Notes: a model not told the origin generated them from the letters alone. Counted from the stretch's first letter, positions 1 through 5,326 are shown. The stretch is DNA of 5,326 bases from Betaproteobacteria bacterium (GCA_028065725.1 JAPTVL010000544.1:1-5326), one strand, 5' to 3'. A program made the numbers and translations.

Positions 1-45
1 AAACGCGATACCGACATCTGGCTCGCCGTGGGCGAAGCATCGTGA
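1..45 (+). CDS. C-terminal end of an unidentified upstream gene (partial)
   Basis: Reading frame 1 is open from the left edge and ends at TGA 43-45, giving the C-terminal residues KRDTDIWLAVGEAS. Fourteen residues are too few to assign a family. The frame is believable because its stop lies 7 bp before the ATG of the next small gene, the same tight spacing used throughout this strand. However, the frame of that next gene is also open to the window edge, so either frame could be the true upstream coding sequence. The gene body lies outside the window. Confidence 0.4.
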   Translation, partial: KRDTDIWLAVGEAS

Positions 46-52
46 CCCCATC

Positions 53-220
53 ATGAACGTAGAACAGCTGATCGCCGCGCTGCAGCAGATGCCCGCGCAG
101 GCGGTGGTGCTGCTCGAGGGCGATGCGGGCTACTCGCTGGTCGGCGGCCTGAGCTTCGAGGAAAACGGCAACGGCGTGCCGGACGAAGTGATCCTGCTGC
201 CGTCGATGGAAGACGACTGA
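53..220 (+). CDS. small hypothetical protein, 55 aa
   Basis: This encodes a 55-residue acidic protein beginning MNVEQLIAALQQMP and ending PSMEDD. I do not recognise a named family with certainty. The layout of an amphipathic N-terminal helix ending in 'QQMP', then a VVLLEGDAGYSLVGG strand-turn segment and a VILLP strand, is typical of small cytoplasmic proteins of unknown function in proteobacteria. No signal peptide or membrane segment is seen. The ATG at 53 is chosen because it gives a natural N-terminus, although the frame stays open to the left edge and no strong Shine-Dalgarno precedes it. Its stop TGA (218-220) shares its last base with the ATG of the glutathione transferase (TGATG), which implies translational coupling. 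Function is unknown. Confidence 0.65.
   Translation: MNVEQLIAALQQMPAQAVVLLEGDAGYSLVGGLSFEENGNGVPDEVILLPSMEDD
208..212 (+). promoter_or_regulatory. ribosome binding site of the GST gene
   Basis: GGAAG lies 7 bases before the ATG at 220, inside the last codons of the 55-residue gene. It supports the ATG at 220 as the start and coupled translation across the TGATG overlap. Confidence 0.55.
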
Positions 221-840
221 TGGCGATCAAGTTCTACATGACCCCGGGCTCCTGCTCAACCGGCATCCACATCCTGCTGGAGGAGCTCGAACTGCCCTTC
301 GAGGTCACCATCGTCAACCTGCCGAGGGGCGACCACTTGAAGCCTGGCTACCTCGCGATCAACCCGAAGGCCAGCATTCCCGCCCTGGTGCGCGACGACG
401 GCTCGGCGCTGACCGAGTTCCAGGCGATCGCCTGGTGGCTCGCGCGCAGCCATCCCAAGGCGAAGCTGCTGCCGGGCGACGCGGACGGCGAGGCGCGCGT
501 GATCGAGACCATGGACTACGCCGTCGGCAACATCCATGGCCAGGGTTACACCCGCATCTTCACCACCGACCAGTTCACGCCGAACGCAGCCGACCACGAA
601 GCGGTGCAGGTGCGCGGGCGGGAAATCGTCGAGCAGGGATTCGCGATCATGAACGATGCGCTGGCCGGCAGGGACTATGTCGCGGGGGATTTCTCCATCG
701 CCGATGCGGCGCTGTTCTATGTGGAATTCTGGGCGGACAAGCTCGGCATCGCCTTGCCGGACCACTGCGGCGCGCACTACCAGCGCATGCGGGCGCGCCC
801 GGCGGTGCAGCGCGTGCTGCGGGAAGAGGGGTATCGCTAA
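220..840 (+). CDS. glutathione S-transferase family protein (beta-class-like), 206 aa
   Basis: This is a cytosolic glutathione transferase of normal length, with an N-terminal thioredoxin-like domain (about 1-80) and an all-helical C-terminal domain (about 90-200). The start MAIKFYMTPGSCSTGIHI matches the beta-class pattern, with Cys12 where bacterial beta GSTs carry the catalytic cysteine. The glutathione-binding cis-proline is Pro54 in ASIPALV, and the N-capping box of helix 6 is S159-I-A-D162 in SIADAALF. One departure is the LTEFQAI segment, where the Ser of the usual TES(x)AI glutathione-contact motif is Phe67. It lacks the SSCSWRVRIAL-type motif of zeta-class maleylpyruvate isomerases, so I do not call it that. 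The start is supported by GGAAG at 208-212 and by the one-base overlap with the preceding stop. The substrate is unknown. Being next to selO suggests a link to glutathione and redox homeostasis. Confidence 0.9.
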   Translation: MAIKFYMTPGSCSTGIHILLEELELPFEVTIVNLPRGDHLKPGYLAINPKASIPALVRDDGSALTEFQAIAWWLARSHPKAKLLPGDADGEARVIETMDYAVGNIHGQGYTRIFTTDQFTPNAADHEAVQVRGREIVEQGFAIMNDALAGRDYVAGDFSIADAALFYVEFWADKLGIALPDHCGAHYQRMRARPAVQRVLREEGYR

Positions 841-844
841 AGCG

Positions 845-2347
845 ATGGACACCGCTGCCGTTCCGGACCCGCAGCCGCACAGCGCGTTGCCCCTCGACCC
901 CTGCTATGCGGGCTTGAGCGCGCCTTATCTCACGCCGGTCGCCCCGACGCCCCTGCCTCACCCGCGGCTGGTGCATTTCAACGCGCAGCTCGCCGCCGAG
1001 CTCGGGATCGATGCCGGGGACCAGGCGCTGATCGACATTCTCTCCGGCAACCGGCCCTGGCCCGCGTATGCGCCGGTGGCGTCGGTCTACGCCGGGCATC
1101 AGTTCGGCAACTGGGTCTCGCAGCTGGGCGACGGCCGCGCGCTGACCATCGCGGAAATCCGCAAGCCCGATGGCGAGCGGGCGGAACTGCAACTCAAGGG
1201 CGCGGGGCCGACGCCCTACTCGCGCGGCGCCGACGGGCGCGCGGTGTTGCGTTCGTCGATCCGCGAATACCTCTGTTCCGAAGCGATGCATGCACTGGGC
1301 GTCCCCACCACGCGCTGCTTGAGCCTGGTGGCGTCGCCCGAGCCGGTGCAGCGAGAAACGCTGGAAACCGCCGCCGTGGTCTGCCGCGTCGCGCCCAGCT
1401 TCGTGCGCTTCGGCCAGTTCGAATTCTTCTACCACCGCGGCCAGCACGCCCAGCTTGCGCCGCTGGCCGATCACGTCATCGCGGCGCACTTCCCGCACCT
1501 GGTCGGTGAACCGAACCGCTACGCACGCTGGCTGGAGGAAGTGGTCGAGCGCACCGCGCGCCTGATTGCGCAGTGGCAAACGGTGGGCTTCTGCCACGGC
1601 GTGATGAACACCGACAACTTCTCCATCCTCGGCCTCACCCTGGACTACGGCCCCTTCGGCTTCATCGACGCCTTCCGCCAGCACCACGTCTGCAACCACT
1701 CCGACTACGAGGGCCGCTACGGCTACGACAGCCAGCCCCTGATCGGGCAGTGGAACTGCTCGCGCCTGCTGCAGGCCATGCTGCCCCTGCTCTCCGACAA
1801 GGAGGAAGAAGCGGCGGACATCGTCACCGGCATCTACGAACGCTATGCGCCCGCCTATTCGCGCGAAGCCATCCGCCGCTGGGCGGACAAGCTCGGGCTG
1901 CGCGAGGTGCGTGGGGGCGACACCGAACTGGTCAGCCGCCTGCTCACCCTCCTGCATCGCAGCAAGAGCGATTTCACGCGCACCTTCCGCCATCTGTCGC
2001 GGGTGCGCACCGACAGCGACGCGCCGGCTACCGGCGTGCGGGAGGAGATTGTCGATGCTGCGGCCTTCGATGCCTGGGTCGCGGACTACCGCGCGCGGCT
2101 GCGCGCCGAATCGAACACCGACGACGCTGCGCGCGCCGCCGGCATGAACCGGGTCAATCCGAAATACGTGCTGCGCAACCACCTCGCCCAGGCCGCCATC
2201 GAACGCGCCGAGAATAGCGACGACAGCGAAGTCGCCGCGCTGATGCGGTTGCTCAGCAGCCCCTACGACGAACAGCCCGACATGGAACGCTACGCCGCCG
2301 CGCCGCCCGACGAATTGCGCCATCTGGAAATCAGCTGCTCGTCCTGA
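845..2347 (+). CDS. selO: protein adenylyltransferase SelO (YdiU/UPF0061 family), 500 aa
   Basis: SelO is a pseudokinase-fold enzyme that binds ATP in flipped orientation and transfers AMP to Ser/Thr/Tyr of target proteins. In E. coli, glutaredoxin and SucA are reported targets, linking it to redox stress. The family signatures are all present: YAGHQFGNW (82-90), QLGDGRA (93-99), QLKGAGPTPYSRGADGRAVL (116-135), IREYLCSEAMHALG (139-152), CHGVMNTDNFSILGLTLDYG (250-269) and CNHSD (283-287). With a constant offset of 5 to the residues I recall from the Pseudomonas syringae structure, the active-site set is Lys118, Glu141, Arg181, Arg188, Asp257 (catalytic base), Asn258 and Asp267 (metal), all intact. 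The C-terminus is SCSS, with Cys498 where many eukaryotic homologues carry selenocysteine. A C-terminal disulfide is known in the bacterial protein, and Cys283 is a candidate partner. The ATG at 845, 4 bp after the GST stop, gives the family's usual N-terminus. Longer in-frame starts run back inside the GST gene. Confidence 0.97.
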   Translation: MDTAAVPDPQPHSALPLDPCYAGLSAPYLTPVAPTPLPHPRLVHFNAQLAAELGIDAGDQALIDILSGNRPWPAYAPVASVYAGHQFGNWVSQLGDGRALTIAEIRKPDGERAELQLKGAGPTPYSRGADGRAVLRSSIREYLCSEAMHALGVPTTRCLSLVASPEPVQRETLETAAVVCRVAPSFVRFGQFEFFYHRGQHAQLAPLADHVIAAHFPHLVGEPNRYARWLEEVVERTARLIAQWQTVGFCHGVMNTDNFSILGLTLDYGPFGFIDAFRQHHVCNHSDYEGRYGYDSQPLIGQWNCSRLLQAMLPLLSDKEEEAADIVTGIYERYAPAYSREAIRRWADKLGLREVRGGDTELVSRLLTLLHRSKSDFTRTFRHLSRVRTDSDAPATGVREEIVDAAAFDAWVADYRARLRAESNTDDAARAAGMNRVNPKYVLRNHLAQAAIERAENSDDSEVAALMRLLSSPYDEQPDMERYAAAPPDELRHLEISCSS

Positions 2348-2358
2348 GGCGTGCCGAC

Positions 2359-2628
2359 ATGGACATGGAAAACCGGGCAGCGGGAAAATTCGTGGTGGCG
2401 GAAATGAACACGCACCACTTCATGTTCCGCGGCGCGGGGTACAACCGGGAAAGCGCCCGGCTCACGCTGCTGAACGCCTGGCGCGCGCATCGAAGCGCGC
2501 TGCTGCAACGCTACCCGGAACGGGCCGATTCCATTCCGGACGAGGGCAATGTCGAAGCGCACTTCAGGATTTATTACCTGGAGTTCGAAGTGGATGCGGG
2601 TTATCGCGACGGCGAGCGCGTGGTGTAG
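2359..2628 (+). CDS. hypothetical protein, 89 aa
   Basis: This encodes an 89-residue soluble protein rich in aromatic and charged residues, with no signal peptide or membrane segment. Visible segments are KFVVAEMNTHHFMFRGAG (10-27), a helix with LLNAWRAHRSALLQRYPER (37-55), and a C-terminal EAHFRIYYLEFEVDAGYRDG (66-85). I do not recognise a named domain. The pattern looks like a small conserved protein of unknown function with an alpha/beta layout. It starts 11 bp after the selO stop, with GAGG at 2346-2349 overlapping that stop 9 bases before the ATG, so it is probably co-transcribed with selO. A second in-frame ATG at 2365 would remove only two residues. No function can be inferred beyond this association. 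Confidence 0.75.
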   Translation: MDMENRAAGKFVVAEMNTHHFMFRGAGYNRESARLTLLNAWRAHRSALLQRYPERADSIPDEGNVEAHFRIYYLEFEVDAGYRDGERVV

Positions 2629-2668
2629 CAAGCCATCGCGCCACTATTCAACCAGAGAGCCCAGAACC

Positions 2669-3355
2669 ATGAACTACGCCTTCCCGCCCGCCCCCGTCGT
2701 CACCCTCGACGCCATGTCGAGCAACCCCTTTCCGGTGCGCCGCATTTTCTGCGTCGGGCAGAACTACCCCGATCATGCGCGCGAGATGGACGCAGACCCC
2801 GCCGCCAACGAACCTTTCTTCTTCATGAAACCGGCCGGCGCCATCCTGCAGAACCATTCCGTCCTGCCCTACCCGCCCCACACCGAAGATTTGCAGCCCG
2901 AAGTGGAACTGGTGGTGGCCCTGCACAAGGGTGGCCGGAACATCCCCGCCGACCGGGTCGATTACGACTACGTCTTCGGCTATGCCGTCGGCCTGGACAT
3001 GACCCGGCGCGACCTGCAACGGACCGCCCGCGCAAAGGGCCGGCCCTGGGACATGGCCAAGGCATTCGACCATTCGGCCCCCTGCACCGCGATCACGCCG
3101 GAGTTTTACGCCGGAAATATTTCGCGCGGCAAGATCGAACTCAAGGTGAATGGCGAAATCCGCCAGAGTGGCGACGTCGGCGACATGATCCTGAAGATTC
3201 CTCAGATGGTCAGCACCCTGTCGAATCAGGTCGAACTGTTTCCCGGCGACCTGATCTTCACCGGCACCCCCGCCGGCGTGGCGCCGGTGGTCAGGGGCGA
3301 CGTCATCGAAGCCACCGTCGCCGGGCTGGAGCCGCTGATCGTCATGATCGGCTAG
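2669..3355 (+). CDS. FAH-family hydrolase, fumarylpyruvate hydrolase-like, 228 aa
   Basis: This is a fumarylacetoacetate-hydrolase-superfamily enzyme of the short single-domain type, which hydrolyses C-C bonds of acylpyruvates or hydrates/decarboxylates related 2-keto acids using Mg2+ or Mn2+. The whole length resembles fumarylpyruvate hydrolases (NagK type, gentisate pathway): VRRIFCVGQNYPDHAREM (23-40), PFFFMKPAGAI (49-59), PEVELVVAL (77-85), YAVGLDMTRRDLQ (105-117), RPWDMAKAFDHSAP (125-138) and LIFTGTPAGV (195-204). Metal ligands are expected at Glu78, Glu80 and Asp110, all present, and Lys131 is conserved. The His-His that often precedes the ExE pair is Gln76-Pro77 here. The ATG at 2669 gives the normal family N-terminus. 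The frame stays open back to 2549, but that stretch lies inside the preceding gene. Spacing to that gene is 40 bp. No other gentisate gene lies in the window, so the exact substrate is unproved. Confidence 0.9.
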   Translation: MNYAFPPAPVVTLDAMSSNPFPVRRIFCVGQNYPDHAREMDADPAANEPFFFMKPAGAILQNHSVLPYPPHTEDLQPEVELVVALHKGGRNIPADRVDYDYVFGYAVGLDMTRRDLQRTARAKGRPWDMAKAFDHSAPCTAITPEFYAGNISRGKIELKVNGEIRQSGDVGDMILKIPQMVSTLSNQVELFPGDLIFTGTPAGVAPVVRGDVIEATVAGLEPLIVMIG

Positions 3356-3362
3356 GGAGCGT

Positions 3363-3501
3363 TGTCATTGCGGGGAGCGTAGCGACGCGGCATACGATTC
3401 CACACGTGCTTTTAGCACGTAGTGGATCGGAGTCCTTTAGGGCAATCCAGAATGTGCGATTAATCAATGCACTGAATTGCCGCGCTTCGCTCGCAATGAC
3501 A
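3363..3501. repeat. composite palindromic intergenic element with TGTCATTGCG inverted ends
   Basis: The element is bounded by TGTCATTGCG (3363-3372) and its exact reverse complement CGCAATGACA (3492-3501). The similarity continues inward: the left arm 3363-3392 and the reverse complement of 3472-3501 share TGTCATTGCG, two AGCG blocks and a CGCGGCA end, with small gaps. Between the arms are a hairpin at 3396-3428 and a second stem pairing GGCAATCCAG (3441-3450) with CTGAATTGCC (3472-3481), one mismatch. It contains no believable gene. It belongs in type with the GTCATTGCG(A/G)... dispersed repeats seen in many proteobacterial genomes. Whether it is mobile, transcribed or terminator-like cannot be told from a single copy. 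Confidence 0.75.
3396..3428. repeat. strong hairpin inside the palindromic element
   Basis: ACGTGCT (3404-3410) and AGCACGT (3414-3420) form a perfect 7-bp stem with a TTT loop. The stem extends outward through CCAC/GTGG (3400-3403 with 3422-3425) and GAT/ATC (3396-3398 with 3426-3428), with single-base bulges at A3421 and T3399, making 14 paired positions. It lies about 40 bp downstream of the FAH gene stop. No T-run follows, so it is not a classical intrinsic terminator, but it could stabilise a transcript 3' end. Confidence 0.65.
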
Positions 3502-3579
3502 GGATCGTTGGACCTCACCTTCGTCATCCCACAGCAACTTCAGCACGTTTTTCTCAATCAACCCAATGATCGGACGCCA

Positions 3580-4017
3580 ATGAACGACCCCACCCTCCTC
3601 GATCGCAATCGCGTGATCCTGTGCCACTTCGACAGCTACAGCACCGCCCTGCTATTCGCCTGCTACGGTGACAGCGTGCTGGCACCCGCGCCCTTGCCGG
3701 AGGCAGCGAGCGCCATGCCCACTCCTGATGACGTCGGCGCACAACACGAACCCCGCGCGGTCCTGGATGCCCTGGCGGCCCAGCATGGCCTCGACCCCGC
3801 ACAACTAAAACTCGATGACGGCTTCCAGGCCTGGCTATCCAGCGACGACGGCCCCATCCGCATCCATCTCGCCAGCTTCACGACTTTCGAGGCCCCGCGC
3901 GAGGCGATAGAGCCGCTCGGCGGCGTCTTCAAGCCCATCAGTCAAATGCGTGGGATGCCCGTGACCGAGCTGAATCTGATGCGTCAGGTCTTCAATCTGA
4001 TCATGGGTGGAAGGTAA
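3580..4017 (+). CDS. hypothetical protein, 145 aa
   Basis: I do not recognise this protein as a named family. It encodes 145 residues starting MNDPTLLDRN. The N-terminal part (11-35) has a short hydrophobic run, STALLFACYGDSVLAP. A Pro/Ala-rich segment (36-60) follows, then a helix-like VLDALAAQHGLDPAQLKL (61-78), then a C-terminal region with IRIHLASFTTFEAP (93-106), GGVFKPISQMRGMP (114-127) and an ELNLMRQVFNLIMGG tail (130-144). The C-terminal half looks like a conserved small domain of unknown function and is probably cytoplasmic. The hydrophobic run is short and contains polar residues, so I do not call a membrane segment. The ATG at 3580 is chosen because the open frame upstream runs into the palindromic element. 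No strong Shine-Dalgarno is visible. It is convergent with the MBL gene, with 36 bp between the stops. Confidence 0.7.
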   Translation: MNDPTLLDRNRVILCHFDSYSTALLFACYGDSVLAPAPLPEAASAMPTPDDVGAQHEPRAVLDALAAQHGLDPAQLKLDDGFQAWLSSDDGPIRIHLASFTTFEAPREAIEPLGGVFKPISQMRGMPVTELNLMRQVFNLIMGGR

Positions 4018-4053
4018 GTCGGGCGATTCAGGCAAGACCTGCGTGGTTTTGAT

Positions 4054-5049
4054 TCACTGGAAGTCCGCCGACTCTATTTGCAGATACATTTGGCTGATCA
4101 CGCCGCCTAATTTGTCAAAGTCATACCACTGCTTATGAGCTGCCAAATCCACTTTCAGTCGTTCGGTAATTTCGAAGTCGCTTAAACCGTCCTTGTAGTA
4201 ACGCGTTACGCCGCCATACAAGGCGTCAAGAAACCGCAGCCCTCTTTTGGGCAACTCGACTCCTCCAAAGTGGCCCCGTCCGGGAACGTACTTATCCGCG
4301 GCCAGGCTGATGGCAAGTCGTGTCGCCGCAATCTGCCCCTTGAATTCAGCATCTTGCGGTACGCCTTGAGACGGAACTTCCGGTTCGACCACAACGCCGC
4401 CAAGAAACAGTGTTCGCTCTTCGGGGACCTCGATCATGATGTCGTGATCGGTATGTGCGCGGCCCGGGTGGTGCAGCTTGAAGGTAACGCCCGAAATGAC
4501 CTTCACTTCACCCCCACTCAGGGGAACATCGGGCACCACATATTGGGTCTTCTCTCCCGGGAGCTTGCCGGTGATTGCGTTCACCCAGAAAGACCCCTCG
4601 CCGCTTTCGACGCGTTCGATCATTCGCTTGTGCGCATAAATGCGCGCATTGGGAAACCGCTCTTTTATGGCTTGATTACCCAGCCAATACAAACCATGTA
4701 TGTGCGTATTGAACACGGCAACCACTGGTTTGTTCGTTATGCGCTTGAGTCGTTCCAGGACCAATCGTCCCACCTGAAGGCTGCTGCCAGGATCAACAAC
4801 GATGACGCCGGTTTCGCCGACAATAACGGACGGGTTGGTAAGGGGGTGTCTTGCTTCGTCTGTCGGGCAGGTTGCATGATCAGACCCGACAATCACATAA
4901 ATCCGTTTGGTCAGCTGCTTGAAGCTGCAATCGATATCGCTGGCGGCGACGGAGGCTGAGCTTATCGGGAGATACAGTGCAAGAGTTGCCAGGATGGATA
5001 GTGCGGTGCGCCTATTTATGTCGATAGCCTCGTCCAGGAAACATCGCAC
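4054..5049 (-). CDS. exported MBL-fold metallohydrolase-like protein lacking zinc-site-2 ligands, 331 aa
   Basis: This is a metallo-beta-lactamase-fold protein with an N-terminal export signal: Arg13-Arg14, a hydrophobic core TALSILATLALYLP (15-28) and probable cleavage near Ala35-Ala36. The twin arginine (NRRTALS) makes Tat export possible. The fold is shown by VIVVDPG (82-88), NTHIHGLYWLGNQ (114-126), PGRAHTDHDI (195-204), LFLGGVV (214-220) and VPGRGH (255-260). Zinc-site-1 histidines His116, His118 and His199 are present. The canonical site-2 positions are replaced: the Asp-His of HxHxDH is Leu120-Tyr121, the bridging Asp of 'GD' is Gly218, and the His of 'PGHG' is Arg258. Mature-chain Cys41 and Cys61 could form a disulfide. 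The start is GTG, 3 bp after the upstream gene's TAG in the same frame, with GGTGG (5058-5062 on the + strand) as a possible ribosome site, so the two genes are probably co-transcribed. The substrate is unknown. Confidence 0.85.
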   Translation of the reverse strand: MRCFLDEAIDINRRTALSILATLALYLPISSASVAASDIDCSFKQLTKRIYVIVGSDHATCPTDEARHPLTNPSVIVGETGVIVVDPGSSLQVGRLVLERLKRITNKPVVAVFNTHIHGLYWLGNQAIKERFPNARIYAHKRMIERVESGEGSFWVNAITGKLPGEKTQYVVPDVPLSGGEVKVISGVTFKLHHPGRAHTDHDIMIEVPEERTLFLGGVVVEPEVPSQGVPQDAEFKGQIAATRLAISLAADKYVPGRGHFGGVELPKRGLRFLDALYGGVTRYYKDGLSDFEITERLKVDLAAHKQWYDFDKLGGVISQMYLQIESADFQ

Positions 5050-5052
5050 GCC

Positions 5053-5326
5053 CTAGTCCACCGAAACCCGCACGCACTTGTCGATGCCGATGAGCACATG
5101 GGCCTTGTTCGCCACACTGACGCAGAGGTTGTGCTTGCCGGTCGACAGGGTTTCCAGCAGATAGCTGCCCTTCAGCTCGCGCAGAATGGCGACCTCCGTG
5201 TTGTCCACAAGGACGTGCGCGTGGTCCCCGTGCGGCCCCGGCTCCACTTCATATACCAGGCGGTTTTCATCCATTGCATCGAGGGTGGCGCCATCGGCTG
5301 GCGACTGTATCCTGACGCTGCCCTGT
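5053..5326 (-). CDS. probable exported beta-sandwich-type protein, N-terminus outside window (partial)
   Basis: The frame is open from the right edge to TAG at 5055-5053. The first visible residues are GSVRIQSPADGATLDAMDEN, so the ATG at 5274 lies inside the domain and is unlikely to be the true start. The 'SPADGAT' opening is typical of Ig-like or DUF4399-like extracytoplasmic domains that follow a signal peptide. The rest fits alternating beta strands: LVYEVEP, HAHVLVDNTEVAIL, GSYLLETLSTGKHNLCVSV, HVLIGIDKCVRVSVD. The HAHVLVD segment followed by 'L-x-x-L-x-x-GKH' is the recurrent pattern of such domains. Two cysteines near the C-terminus could pair if the protein is periplasmic. The gene immediately precedes the MBL-fold gene (TAG-GGC-GTG), so the two are probably expressed together in the envelope. 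The domain family is a tentative call. Confidence 0.6.
   Translation of the reverse strand, partial: QGSVRIQSPADGATLDAMDENRLVYEVEPGPHGDHAHVLVDNTEVAILRELKGSYLLETLSTGKHNLCVSVANKAHVLIGIDKCVRVSVD

Noticed and set aside
256..852. Minus-strand ORF opposite the GST gene
   Set aside because: Antisense shadow. The + strand GST motifs account for the region.
647..2323. Long minus-strand ORF (558 aa) opposite selO
   Set aside because: It is the antisense shadow of the high-GC selO gene. Its translation is Arg/Ala/Gly/Val-rich with no recognisable domain, while the + strand encodes an intact SelO.
220..3355. Maleylpyruvate isomerase plus fumarylpyruvate hydrolase (gentisate pair)
   Set aside because: The GST has beta-class features (Cys12 in PGSCSTGIHI) and not the zeta-class SSCSWRVRIAL motif, and it is separated from the FAH gene by selO. 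The pathway pairing is not supported.
3396..3450. Possible CRISPR repeat, tRNA or attC site in the hairpin region
   Set aside because: There is no regularly spaced direct repeat array, no cloverleaf or T-arm signature, no conserved attC core sites and no integrase nearby.
3342..3527. Minus-strand 61-residue ORF containing VIASEARQ
   Set aside because: This peptide is the well-known spurious translation of the GTCATTGCGAGCGAAGCG-type repeat. It lies across the palindromic element and has no gene-like properties.
3406..3579. N-terminal extension of the 145-residue protein into the repeat element
   Set aside because: The upstream codons translate the palindromic repeat itself (NCRASLAMTGS). 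The ATG at 3580 begins the gene-like sequence.
4018..4053. Bidirectional terminator between the convergent genes
   Set aside because: Only a weak 4-bp CAGG/CCTG stem is visible, with no associated T-run that would make a convincing terminator.
4270..4959. Plus-strand ORF (229 aa) opposite the MBL gene
   Set aside because: No ribosome site or recognisable domain. The minus strand carries clear MBL-fold motifs across the same bases.

Overview
The window reads as chromosomal DNA from a GC-rich proteobacterium, most likely a betaproteobacterium of the Rhodocyclales/Burkholderiales kind. This is an inference from protein character, codon use and one repeat family. No rRNA, tRNA or taxon-specific marker is present to fix it.

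Left part (1-3355, + strand): a tightly packed, very GC-rich gene row. It holds the last codons of an unidentified gene, a 55-residue conserved-type small protein, a beta-class-like glutathione S-transferase whose ATG overlaps the previous stop, a complete SelO/YdiU protein adenylyltransferase starting 4 bp after the GST, an 89-residue hypothetical protein 11 bp after SelO, and a fumarylpyruvate-hydrolase-like FAH-family enzyme 40 bp further on. The spacing suggests one transcription unit at least through the 89-residue gene. A GST beside SelO fits the reported role of SelO in redox control and protein glutathionylation. The FAH enzyme points to aromatic (gentisate-type) or related acylpyruvate breakdown.

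Middle (3356-3579): a 224-bp spacer containing a composite palindromic element of about 139 bp (3363-3501). It has inverted TGTCATTGCG ends and two internal hairpins, and belongs in type with the dispersed repeats that give spurious 'VIASEARQ' peptides in many genomes. It is followed by a 145-residue unrecognised protein (3580-4017, + strand).

Right part (4054-5326, - strand): two convergent genes of visibly lower GC in the larger one. An exported beta-strand-rich protein, cut by the right edge, is followed after only TAG-GGC by an exported metallo-beta-lactamase-fold protein. This MBL protein keeps the three zinc-site-1 histidines but has lost every canonical zinc-site-2 ligand, which makes it the most unusual gene in the window.

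No tRNA, rRNA, CRISPR array, phage gene or transposase gene was seen. No complete undescribed multi-gene system is evident. The best candidates for novelty are the site-2-less MBL pair and the composite palindrome.
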